Below, piece after piece: positions 1-7,720 of a stretch of DNA of 64,000 nt. The stretch's first letter is position 1, and every line of letters starts with the position of its first letter. The position numbers were made by a program, and so were the translations under genes. The notes under the pieces are model-generated. The model searched no databases and was not told the origin of the DNA. It saw only the letters and a program-made list of their open reading frames with translations. Location: assembly GCF_001192795.1 (NCBI RefSeq), contig NZ_DF968180.1, positions 62,001 to 126,000 of the forward strand, written 5' to 3'. This DNA comes from Flexilinea flocculi. GTDB lineage: Bacteria; Chloroflexota; Anaerolineae; Anaerolineales; Anaerolineaceae.

Positions 1-207
1 TAGCCGAAAAACCCTGAATTTGTTTTGTAAGAAAGTTTCTTTCCCAAAAGTAGTAGGTTAAAAAAAAAGAGTAAGCTCCAAGTAAACTGAAAGTTATTTA
101 GGCCTATGGTTACAGGAACTTAAGATATCAATCGTCAGGCTACAACTGCCAGACATCAATATTTGTAAAACAAGTTGTCTGCGGTAATGCCCACACGGTG
201 GTGAGAA

Positions 208-372
208 TCCTGTCATTGCTATTACCCTGTAGCGGCCAACTTTGTAAAACTTGTCATTGCGAGCCCTGTAGGGGCGTGGCAATCTCCCTGCTCCATTACG
301 TAAAAATTGCCACACAAAAAGAGATTGCTTCTCTATGATCGCAATGACAGATGAATCCATGAATTATTCATC
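208..372. repeat. Dispersed TCATTGCGAG / AGATTGCTTC type repeat, single copy
   Basis: This stretch carries the words TGTCATTGCGAG, GGCAATCTCCCTGC, AGAGATTGCTTC and GCAATGACA, ending in AATCCATGAATTATTCATC. The same words form the tandem array at 13257-13914, and a similar tail occurs at 31115-31232. This kind of repeat is widespread in bacterial genomes and commonly yields false ORFs, so the open frame across it is not called. I see nothing interpretable in positions 1-207. Confidence 0.6.
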
Positions 373-395
373 CTATCAATCTTTGGAATAAAGCA

Positions 396-461
396 CGAAA
401 ACACCACAACAACATTTTTTCTTCCCTTATTCAAAAAGTCGATCCATATTTCAAATGGCTG
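396..461. repeat. Right half of the TTCGAA-ended intergenic element
   Basis: An arm-like stretch (AAAACACCACAACAACA) is followed by the usual right end, AAAGTCGATCCATATTTC then AAATGGCTG. No left end or left hairpin arm is visible, so this looks like a decayed copy of the element described at 57901-58489. Confidence 0.5.
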
Positions 462-502
462 TTTTCGAACCGTTATCCCGCGACGATTTCGGCGTGAACG
501 AT

Positions 503-508
503 TATACT
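503..508 (+). promoter_or_regulatory. Putative -10 box TATACT of arfB
   Basis: TATACT ends six bases before the arfB ATG at 515, so transcription would begin at or next to the start codon. No Shine-Dalgarno sequence lies between, and no convincing -35 box is visible. This suggests a leaderless mRNA; it is an inference from spacing only. Confidence 0.35.
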
Positions 509-514
509 TAACGC

Positions 515-940
515 ATGATTGAGATCACACCCGCCGTACAAATCGATGAAAACGAACTCCAGTTCGAATATATTCGCGCGTCCGGACCAGGTGGGCAGAA
601 CGTCAACAAGGTCGCGACTGCAGTGCAATTGCGCTTTGACGTCCGCAATTCCCCCTCGCTGGAACCGGACATCAAGGAGCAGCTGACGCTCCGCGCCGGA
701 AATCACATGACGGTAGATGGCGTGCTGATCATCACAGCGAAACGCTACCGAACGCAGGAACAGAACCGTCTGGATGCCGTGCTGCGCTTCACTCATCTGG
801 TGGAAGCGGCGCTGCACAAGCCGAAAATCCGCAAAGCGACGCATCCGGGTGTCTCCGCCAAAGCAGCGCGGCTGTTTCAGAAGAAACGGCGTGCCGAAGT
901 CAAGAAACTGCGCAGTTATCACCCTGATGATTGGGAATAA
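515..940 (+). CDS. arfB: Alternative ribosome-rescue factor ArfB (YaeJ-like peptidyl-tRNA hydrolase)
   Basis: The 141-residue product matches the usual ArfB length. It has the release-factor catalytic GGQ tripeptide at residues 26-28 in the context SGPGGQNVNKV, and a basic C-terminal tail (KKRRAEVKKLRS) of the kind that enters the empty mRNA channel. ArfB enters the A site of ribosomes stalled without a stop codon and hydrolyses the peptidyl-tRNA. The codon-recognition domains of full RF1/RF2 are absent, which separates it from a truncated release factor. The gene stands alone and downstream sequence is intergenic. There is no Shine-Dalgarno sequence; the ATG lies right behind a TATACT box. 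Confidence 0.9.
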   Translation: MIEITPAVQIDENELQFEYIRASGPGGQNVNKVATAVQLRFDVRNSPSLEPDIKEQLTLRAGNHMTVDGVLIITAKRYRTQEQNRLDAVLRFTHLVEAALHKPKIRKATHPGVSAKAARLFQKKRRAEVKKLRSYHPDDWE

Positions 941-1069
941 CAGCAATTTTCTCTTTTTTTGTAATGGTATTTTCAAATTTCGGAATGCTGATTTTGCTTG
1001 CAGTCATTCGAAATGTGAACAGAATTTATGATGATTCTCATAATTTATGCTTCATGTTAAAGTCATAAA

Positions 1070-1128
1070 AACACCAAATTCTCTTTCATGATTCGAAAAC
1101 TTCATCCATATTTTGAAAAGCTGATATT
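1070..1128. repeat. Decayed intergenic TTCGAA-type element
   Basis: AAAACACCAAATTCTCTTTC, then ATTCGAAAAC, TCATCCATATTTTGAAAAGCTG resembles the right half of the window-wide element. It is the main content of the 941-1236 gap besides the promoter that follows. Confidence 0.4.
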
Positions 1129-1130
1129 AC

Positions 1131-1160
1131 TTGTAAAAACAAGCGGAAAATCGTTATAAT
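1131..1160 (+). promoter_or_regulatory. Promoter of the sugar ABC transporter operon
   Basis: TTGTAA (1131-1136) and TATAAT (1155-1160) are separated by 18 bases and lie about 75 bases upstream of the first gene start. The position and near-consensus boxes make this the likely promoter of the three-gene operon. No operator palindrome is evident around it. Confidence 0.5.
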
Positions 1161-1236
1161 AAATTCTGTGACGAAGCGTCAGTGAATCTTTTTTTCCTAC
1201 ACCGCATGACCTTATATAGAACCATGGAGGAATCCT

Positions 1237-2757
1237 GTGTCAGTGTTTTTCCTCGCAATGAATCACATATACAAGAGTTTTTCACGCGTACCGGTTCTGA
1301 AGGATGTCTCCATCCAGATCCGGCCGGGGGAAGTTCATGCTCTGGTGGGTGAGAACGGCGCCGGAAAATCGACTTTGATGAAAATTCTGATGGGCATTTA
1401 TACTGCTGACAGCGGTGAAATCCAGATTCAGGATAAAACGGTTCAGATTCATTCGCCGCAGGAAGCGCTGCACCTGGGCATTTCCATGATTCATCAGGAG
1501 TTGAGCCCTGTTCCGGATATGTCGGTATCCGAGAATCTGTTCATGGGAAGGGAAATTCGCCGCAATCATTTAGGCGGACTCAGCGTTGTGGATCAGAAGG
1601 AACAGATCCGGCAGACACGGTCGATTTTCGAATCGATGGGTGTTCAGATGGATCCGAAAGCGCTGATGCGCAACCTGAGCGTGGCACAGGTTCAACTGGT
1701 AGAGATCACCAAAGCCATTTCCCTGTCTTCCCGCATCATTATCATGGATGAACCGACTTCGGCGTTGACCGAAAAAGAAGTTCACACCTTGTTTGAGCAG
1801 ATTGAAAAGCTGCGCCGGACTGGTGTGGGTATCATTTATATTTCCCATAAATTGGATGAGATTTTCAGAATTGCCGACCGCATTTCGGTTCTGCGTGACG
1901 GGGAATTGATCGGGACTTATGCGGCAGCGGAACTATCCAAAAATGCGCTGATCCAGTTGATGGTAGGGCGCGAGATTACGGCGGTTTACCCGAAAATTGA
2001 AACACAGCGAGGCGCTGTGGCGTTGGAAGTGACGAACTTCTCACGCGGAACCCATTTCCGCGATATTTCCTTTCAACTTCATTATGGCGAAATTTTAGGG
2101 ATCGGCGGACTGGTCGGCGCTGGCCGCAGTGAGCTGGTGGAATGTATCTTCGGCATCACGCATCCGACTGCCGGCGATTTGAAAATTGAGGGACAGACAG
2201 TCAGGATTCGTCATCCCAAACAGGCGATCGGGCATAAAATTGCCCTGATCACGGAGGATCGCAAACGAACCGGTCTGAATTTAATCGAGTCGGTTGAAAC
2301 CAATATTGCTGTTGTCATACTGGACCGCATTGCGAAACTGGGAATCGTTGATGCGAAGAAATCCGCGGAACTCACCGATACATATATTTCGAAATTGAAT
2401 ATTCGCACCAATTCGCGTGGGACAAAGATGTACAAACTCAGCGGTGGTAATCAGCAGAAAGTCGTCCTGGCAAAATGGCTGCTCAGCGAACCGGACATCA
2501 TCATTCTGGATGAACCGACGCGCGGTATCGATGTTGGTGCCAAACGCGATATTTATCTCCTGATGGGGGAATTGGCTAAGGCAGGCAAGGCGGTACTGAT
2601 GATTTCCTCAGAAATTCCGGAGCTGATGGGTCTGGCTGACCGCATCATTGTGCTGGCGGACGGACGTTTGACGGGAGAGATCCTGCGCAAGGACTTTTCT
2701 CAGGAGCGGATTATGCAGTATGCGTCCAACATGAATGACGAGGGCGAGTCTGTGTAA
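1237..2757 (+). CDS. Sugar ABC transporter, tandem ATPase subunit (RbsA/MglA type)
   Basis: The 506-residue protein has two ABC domains in tandem, as in ribose/galactose importers. The N-terminal half has Walker A GENGAGKST near residue 38, a degenerate signature LSVAQVQL and Walker B IIIMDEPTSAL. The C-terminal half has a degenerate Walker A (GLVGAGRSE) but intact signature LSGGNQQKV and IIILDEPTRGID. This asymmetry is normal for the family. The start is GTG at 1237, with GGAGG six bases upstream. It energises the permease and binding protein that follow in the same direction. The substrate is probably a monosaccharide; the exact sugar cannot be read from sequence. Confidence 0.93.
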   Translation: MSVFFLAMNHIYKSFSRVPVLKDVSIQIRPGEVHALVGENGAGKSTLMKILMGIYTADSGEIQIQDKTVQIHSPQEALHLGISMIHQELSPVPDMSVSENLFMGREIRRNHLGGLSVVDQKEQIRQTRSIFESMGVQMDPKALMRNLSVAQVQLVEITKAISLSSRIIIMDEPTSALTEKEVHTLFEQIEKLRRTGVGIIYISHKLDEIFRIADRISVLRDGELIGTYAAAELSKNALIQLMVGREITAVYPKIETQRGAVALEVTNFSRGTHFRDISFQLHYGEILGIGGLVGAGRSELVECIFGITHPTAGDLKIEGQTVRIRHPKQAIGHKIALITEDRKRTGLNLIESVETNIAVVILDRIAKLGIVDAKKSAELTDTYISKLNIRTNSRGTKMYKLSGGNQQKVVLAKWLLSEPDIIILDEPTRGIDVGAKRDIYLLMGELAKAGKAVLMISSEIPELMGLADRIIVLADGRLTGEILRKDFSQERIMQYASNMNDEGESV

Positions 2758-2807
2758 ATTGTTATGAGCGAGTAATGATGAACCTGCCGAACGGGGAGAT
2801 GAGACGA

Positions 2808-3773
2808 ATGAATGTGAAACAAAGTAAAAAATGGAAAACGGACGATCTTCGAGAGCTGGGGATTTTTATTGCCTTCATTATCATTGTCTGTGTCCTGATG
2901 ATTTTCAGCCCTCCCGGTTTTCGCTCGGGACGCAATATGCTGAACATTCTGAAGCAGACTTCCATCAACGGTATTTTGGCAACCGGCATGATGTATGTGA
3001 TTATCACCGGCGGGATCGATCTTTCGGTCGGTTCGATCGCAGCGCTGTCCGGCGTGATGGCTGCGCATTTTGCCCATCCTGGGGAGTATCCGTTGATCAT
3101 CCCGATCCTGCTGCCGGTGTTCATCGGGACACTGGTCGGCTTGTTCAATGGCATCGGAGTGACTTATGGCAGTATCCCGCCGTTCATTGTGACGCTGGGT
3201 TCGATGACGATTTTCCGTGGCGCTGCGCTGATTGCCAGCAAGGGACAGCCGGTTTTCAATGTTTCCAAACCGTTTGAAGCCATTTCAGGCGCTTTTGTCT
3301 TCGATACCATCCCGGTGCTGGTGATTTACTATATTGTCATCACGCTGATCTTCGCCTTTGTTTTAACGCGGACTGTCTTCGGCCGTCATGTTTACATGGT
3401 TGGGGGCAATGAGACCGCTGCCCGCGTTTCCGGCATTGACACCTATAGCGTCAAGATCGTTGTGTATATGATCTCCGGTTTTCTGGCGGGCATTGCCGGC
3501 TTGCTGTTGACGTCGCGCACGATTTCCGCCAATCCTACGGCTGCGCAAGGCTATGAGATGGATGCCATCACAGCGGTGATCATCGGCGGTGTCTCTATGT
3601 CGGGCGGATCGGGTAAATGGTACGGGACAGTCATCGGCGCGCTGTTGATCTCCATCATTGCCAATTCGCTGGATATTCTGAATGTCTCTTCGCATTATCA
3701 GCCGGTGATCAAGGGGATGATCATTATCCTGGCGGTTTTGATGGATATGAAGACAAAAAATCGAGGCAAATAG
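2808..3773 (+). CDS. Sugar ABC transporter permease (RbsC/AraH type)
   Basis: A very hydrophobic BPD_transp_2-type permease with about eight to ten membrane segments. It has the family motif GGIDLSVGSIAALSG near residue 75 and the conserved GGVSMSGGSGKWYGT loop near the C-terminus. It forms the membrane channel of the importer with the preceding ATPase and following binding protein. The frame is open from ATG 2775, but GGGGAG at 2793-2798 lies nine bases before ATG 2808, so 2808 is preferred. The gap from the ATPase gene is short, consistent with one transcript. Confidence 0.92.
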   Translation: MNVKQSKKWKTDDLRELGIFIAFIIIVCVLMIFSPPGFRSGRNMLNILKQTSINGILATGMMYVIITGGIDLSVGSIAALSGVMAAHFAHPGEYPLIIPILLPVFIGTLVGLFNGIGVTYGSIPPFIVTLGSMTIFRGAALIASKGQPVFNVSKPFEAISGAFVFDTIPVLVIYYIVITLIFAFVLTRTVFGRHVYMVGGNETAARVSGIDTYSVKIVVYMISGFLAGIAGLLLTSRTISANPTAAQGYEMDAITAVIIGGVSMSGGSGKWYGTVIGALLISIIANSLDILNVSSHYQPVIKGMIIILAVLMDMKTKNRGK

Positions 3774-3892
3774 ACCCGTTCTTATCAGCAATTCATACGG
3801 AGAGTCTGTTTTCGAAGCAATTAAGACAAATTCTCCCAATATTTCGAATCGCTGAGGTTTTATAGTTTTTTTATTTTGAAAAAGGAGGAAAA

Positions 3893-4816
3893 ATGAAAAA
3901 AGCAAGAATGTTGTTGTTAGTAGCCCTCATTCTGATCATGAATGTGGGTGTTGTTTCAGCGGCGGATGAACCGGTATATGGTCTGTTTATGAGCCATATG
4001 ACAAATGCCTTCACCATGGAAATGTCCACAGCGGTACAGACCAAGGCGGATGAACTGGGTGTCAAACTGACAGTATATGACGGCGGCAAGGATCCTGCCA
4101 AACAGATCAACCAGATAGAAACCGCTATCTCTCAGGGTATCGCTGCGATCATCGTGGAACCTGCTTCAGTGGATGGGATTATCCCGGCTGTCAAAGCAGC
4201 GCGTGAAGCCGGAATTCCGGTTGTAATCCTGAACCAGAAGATTACGGATCAGTCCATTGCCAGCACGTTTGTCGGTGTTTCCAATGTGGACGGCGGCAAG
4301 ATGGAGATGAGCGCTGCGGTTGCAGACATGGGCGGCGAGGGTAAAGTTGCTTTATTGCTTGGCCCGATGGGTTCAGATGCACAGATTGGCCGCTCCGAAG
4401 GGTATCAAGCCATCATTGACGAGTCCAAAGGCAAAGTGGAAGTGGTCTATGAGTTGACCGCCAACTGGACGACGGATGAGGCGCTTGCAGTGGTTGAAAC
4501 CTGGCTGAGCTCTGGCAAGGAAATCAATGCGATCGTCGCACAGAATGACGGTATGGCGATGGGCGCGCTGAAGGCTGTTGAAGATGCGAAGATGGAAGAT
4601 AAAATCCTGGTTTATGGATTGGATGCCACTGATGAAGCGCTGGCAGCCGTGAAAGACGGACGTCTCAAGGCGACAGTTTCCCAGAGCACAACGCTCCAGG
4701 GTCTGAAAGCCATGGAAGCGGCAGTCGATCTGGTCAATGGCAAGGAAGTCGCTCCGGAGATTCTGGTTGATTTCACTTTGATCACCAAAGACAATGTGGA
4801 TGAATTCCTGAAGTAA
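3893..4816 (+). CDS. Periplasmic sugar-binding protein (type I, RbsB-like)
   Basis: A 307-residue secreted protein. An N-terminal signal peptide (Lys-Lys-Ala-Arg, then a hydrophobic core ending VVSAA) is followed by a Peripla_BP_4/RbsB fold: the strand GLFMSHMTNAFTMEM, the loop KDPAKQINQIETAI and the segment VAQNDGMAMGALKAVEDA typical of ribose-binding proteins. There is no lipobox cysteine, unusual for an organism that otherwise uses lipoproteins. A strong AAAGGAGG ribosome-binding site precedes ATG 3893. It delivers the sugar to the importer encoded just upstream and is followed by an intrinsic terminator. Confidence 0.92.
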   Translation: MKKARMLLLVALILIMNVGVVSAADEPVYGLFMSHMTNAFTMEMSTAVQTKADELGVKLTVYDGGKDPAKQINQIETAISQGIAAIIVEPASVDGIIPAVKAAREAGIPVVILNQKITDQSIASTFVGVSNVDGGKMEMSAAVADMGGEGKVALLLGPMGSDAQIGRSEGYQAIIDESKGKVEVVYELTANWTTDEALAVVETWLSSGKEINAIVAQNDGMAMGALKAVEDAKMEDKILVYGLDATDEALAAVKDGRLKATVSQSTTLQGLKAMEAAVDLVNGKEVAPEILVDFTLITKDNVDEFLK

Positions 4817-4833
4817 CCATCATATTTATAAGC

Positions 4834-4877
4834 AAAAAAGATACAGATAACTTTCTTGTTATCTGTATCTTTTTTTT
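4834..4877 (+). terminator. Intrinsic terminator of the sugar ABC operon
   Basis: An 18-base arm beginning AAAAAAGATACAG pairs perfectly with its partner across a TTTCTT loop and ends in a run of T. The flanking A and T runs make it work in both directions, which suits the convergent MFS gene. Confidence 0.85.
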
Positions 4878-4962
4878 AATAGCTGTTTCGGCGTGATGTT
4901 CATTAATTCGCGATATGATAAAGATTCTTTGTTATTTGAAAGGTCAATCCATATCCCAATTG

Positions 4963-6144
4963 CTACGTGGTTGTCGATCGGGTCAGATTGTTTGCTTTTT
5001 TGCCGATCAGAAACATACTGATGCTGGTACAACATAAAATGAGGACAGGAATCGTCCAATTGTTGGTGGCATCATAGATCGAACCCAGCAAAACCGGGCC
5101 GATGGCAGCGATAATATAGCCGATCATCTGTGAAAAACCGGAAAGCCATGCCGTCTCCTGATGGGTGGTTCCATTCATACCGATCAGCAGCAGCGCATAA
5201 CTGAAGCTGGCTCCAGAGGATGTACCGATCAGGCAACATCCGAGGATCAGCAGCGGGATCCAGTTACTCAGGAAGACGATCAGGATGCCGCTCAAATAGC
5301 AGGCGCTGGAAATGATGACTATCGGCAGCCCGTTGTGAATGCGGTGAGTGAAGATGGGCGCGGCAAAGCCGGAGATGACGCTTAGAAACTCCACTAAAAA
5401 CATCAGCAATCCGATGGTTTCCACAACCGAAGATTTCGTTGCCAGAATGGTGGGCAGCCAGGCCACGATACAGTAATAGATCAACGCCTGCGAGCCCATG
5501 AATCCAGAAATCAACCAGAACTTCGGCTTGCGAAAGTTTCTTCCCAGCACGTGCAGCGGCAGAATAGCCGGTTTTGCCTGGATGGACAGTTTGGAGCGCG
5601 AAATCAGGATCCATAGAATGATAGCGATCAGCGATAGCGTGGACCACAGAGAAAGCACATTGCGCCAACTGCTGAGTGCAAAAACGAGTGAGACACTGAG
5701 TCCGGAACCCAAGGCAGCGAACAATTTCATGGAGGTGGTATATATGCCGGTCATCAGGCCGATTTGGTCAGGGAATTGCTCGCGAATAATCGCCAGTTGG
5801 ATCACATTCAGCGTTCCGATCCCTGTGCCCAGCAAAATGGTCCCCACAAACAATCCTGCAGTGTTGGTATAGGAACGGATCCATCCCCCGCCTAAAATCA
5901 GCAGCAGACAGAACAGAACCACGGTGGAGCTTTTATACCGCGGGGCAATGATTCCAGCCAGCGGTGCTGCAAGCGCGAACAGGATTAACGGAATGGTAGT
6001 GATCATTCCAGCTTCGCTGCTGCTCAGCAGAAAATCGGATTTAATGAATTTGACCAGCGGCCCCACGGAGCCGATCGGAGAACGCATGCAGATTGCTGCG
6101 AAAACAATTCCAGAGGCTAACAATACTTTTGATTCTTTTTTCAT
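4963..6144 (-). CDS. MFS transporter of the CynX/NimT family
   Basis: A 393-residue polytopic protein with about 12 membrane segments in two halves. The first segment contains CMRSPIGSVGPL, the position where CynX/NimT (cyanate/nitroimidazole exporter) proteins carry the (N)LRP(A/S) signature. The loop between segments 2 and 3 (PLAGIIAPRY) and GTGIGTLNVIQLAIIREQFP also fit. Members of this family export or import small anions or toxic aromatics, but the substrate cannot be inferred here. It is monocistronic and convergent with the sugar operon. The ATG has only a weak upstream purine stretch. Confidence 0.8.
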   Translation of the reverse strand: MKKESKVLLASGIVFAAICMRSPIGSVGPLVKFIKSDFLLSSSEAGMITTIPLILFALAAPLAGIIAPRYKSSTVVLFCLLLILGGGWIRSYTNTAGLFVGTILLGTGIGTLNVIQLAIIREQFPDQIGLMTGIYTTSMKLFAALGSGLSVSLVFALSSWRNVLSLWSTLSLIAIILWILISRSKLSIQAKPAILPLHVLGRNFRKPKFWLISGFMGSQALIYYCIVAWLPTILATKSSVVETIGLLMFLVEFLSVISGFAAPIFTHRIHNGLPIVIISSACYLSGILIVFLSNWIPLLILGCCLIGTSSGASFSYALLLIGMNGTTHQETAWLSGFSQMIGYIIAAIGPVLLGSIYDATNNWTIPVLILCCTSISMFLIGKKANNLTRSTTT

Positions 6145-6372
6145 TCGAATGCCAGTCTTTTTGAGATTTGATCTTTTTCGGTTGATACCGAATGGATCAT
6201 GAACCGGAAATAATTACCCCTATCCGCCTGTCGATCAGTGATCCAATATTTGAGGAGAATGATTTGAATGGCAAACCCATAGTGCGAATTGTTGAATGTC
6301 TAATGCTTGATGGACAGGCAGCGGCTGGTAATCCCGATCAAGTCTAATGATACCAAATGCCTGATCAAAGCC

Positions 6373-6496
6373 CAGCGATTCGAATTATGAGAGGGGTTAT
6401 TTGTAGTTGATTAGTTTTTACGCTCCGCGCAAAAACTAATCAACTACATTTTTTCTCTTGTTTCTCAAAAGATTTTTAACAAATTTCGAATAGTTG
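6373..6496. repeat. Long-form TTCGAA element with central hairpin
   Basis: The left end CAGCGATTCGAATTATG and right end AAATTTCGAATAGTTG enclose a perfect 18-bp hairpin (6402-6448; arm TGTAGTTGATTAGTTTTT, 11-base loop). The arm sequence differs from every other copy. A second end-like piece (CAGCGATTCGATG) follows at about 6505. This accounts for part of the 6145-6637 gap; the rest shows nothing I can name. Confidence 0.8.
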
Positions 6497-6637
6497 ATCA
6501 AAGTCAGCGATTCGATGTAGATACCAGCCTTTCAAATCAATCGAGAAAACTTGCAATACTTTTTCTTGATGAATTCGTAAACATCCTAAGCATCTTTTGA
6601 AAGCCTGTTCGTGACTTAAAAACGGCAAAAGGTTTAA

Positions 6638-7720
6638 CTAATTTCCTTTGAGTGTGCAAATCAACCGATTTTTCCCGTTCTCATAATGGTATTGAATGTC
6701 ACTGCAGCGGCTGCGGATCAATTTGATACCCAGATCATCCGCCTGGGTCCCGCTGTCCAGCGGATCGTGTGCATCTCCGGCTGCTTCACAGGTGAACAGG
6801 AGTTCGGAGGTTTGTTCAGAATAGGAAAGACTGAGCCGGATATCCGAAAAATCTTTCTGCAGCAGCAGGATTTCTTCCATCAGCAGCAACAGGTTATTGG
6901 TGACCTTTTTCGGGATCAGGTGTTTTTCGCAAAAGGCTTCAACTTTTCCATTCATAGCGTACAGATCATAGATTGGGCTTTTGATTTCCCAGGAAAAGCT
7001 GCGAATCTTATGGATGAAAGCCCTGGTTTTTTCTTTCTGTGGCGACTCGAAGATTTGCTGGGGCGTCCCTTCTTCGTAGATACCGCCTTCATCCATATAG
7101 AAGATGCGGGTGGAAACATTGCGAGCAAATTCCATTTCGTGCGTTACGATGAGCATAGTCATGCCCTCTTTTGCCAGGCGGCGGATGACCGCCAACACTT
7201 CACTGACCATCGTTGGATCCAGCGCTGACGTGGGTTCATCGAACAGGATCAGATCTGGCTCCATAGCCAGACAGCGTGCTATGGCAACGCGTTGTTTCTG
7301 CCCTCCGGAGAGTTCATCTGGAAAACTGTTCACTTTTTCTGCCACACCGACCAGCTTCAGCAGTTCTTCCGCCTTCTGTTCCGCTTCAGCTTTGCTTTTC
7401 TTTAGCAATTTTCTCGGTCCGATAGTGACATTATCCAAAACCGAAAGATGTGCATACAGATTAAACCCCTGGAAAACCATGCCGATTTTTTTGCGGGCGT
7501 CGGAAATATTGGTTCCAGGTGCGAGCAGCGCTGTCCCGTTCAGTGTAATGCTGCCGCCATCCGGTTTTTCCAGCAAGTTCAGACAACGCAGAAACGTGCT
7601 TTTCCCGGTTCCGGATGGTCCGATGATTGAAATAACTTCACCATCCGCAATTTCGACACTGATGTCTTTGAGAACTGTCAGACTGCCATAGCGCTTTGAT
7701 AAATGTTCTGTTCTAATCAT
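6638..7720 (-). CDS. Polar amino-acid ABC transporter ATPase (GlnQ type) with C-terminal GHKL-like domain
   Basis: Residues 1-240 form a standard GlnQ/HisP ATPase: Walker [10 protein letters not shown], signature [14 protein letters not shown], Walker [14 protein letters not shown] and the switch histidine in VTHEME. The protein then continues for about 115 residues, while GlnQ ends near 240-250. The extra region ([16 protein letters not shown], later [16 protein letters not shown]) resembles the histidine-kinase-like ATPase fold of RsbW-type proteins, with an E in a helix like the N-box. That second assignment is tentative. The gene overlaps the end of the binding-protein/permease gene by 8 bp, so the two are translated together. 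Confidence 0.85.
   Translation of the reverse strand: MIRTEHLSKRYGSLTVLKDISVEIADGEVISIIGPSGTGKSTFLRCLNLLEKPDGGSITLNGTALLAPGTNISDARKKIGMVFQGFNLYAHLSVLDNVTIGPRKLLKKSKAEAEQKAEELLKLVGVAEKVNSFPDELSGGQKQRVAIARCLAMEPDLILFDEPTSALDPTMVSEVLAVIRRLAKEGMTMLIVTHEMEFARNVSTRIFYMDEGGIYEEGTPQQIFESPQKEKTRAFIHKIRSFSWEIKSPIYDLYAMNGKVEAFCEKHLIPKKVTNNLLLLMEEILLLQKDFSDIRLSLSYSEQTSELLFTCEAAGDAHDPLDSGTQADDLGIKLIRSRCSDIQYHYENGKNRLICTLKGN

Noticed and set aside
94-360. Minus-strand 88-codon frame at the left end
   Set aside because: It is a translation of the dispersed TCATTGCGAG-type repeat.
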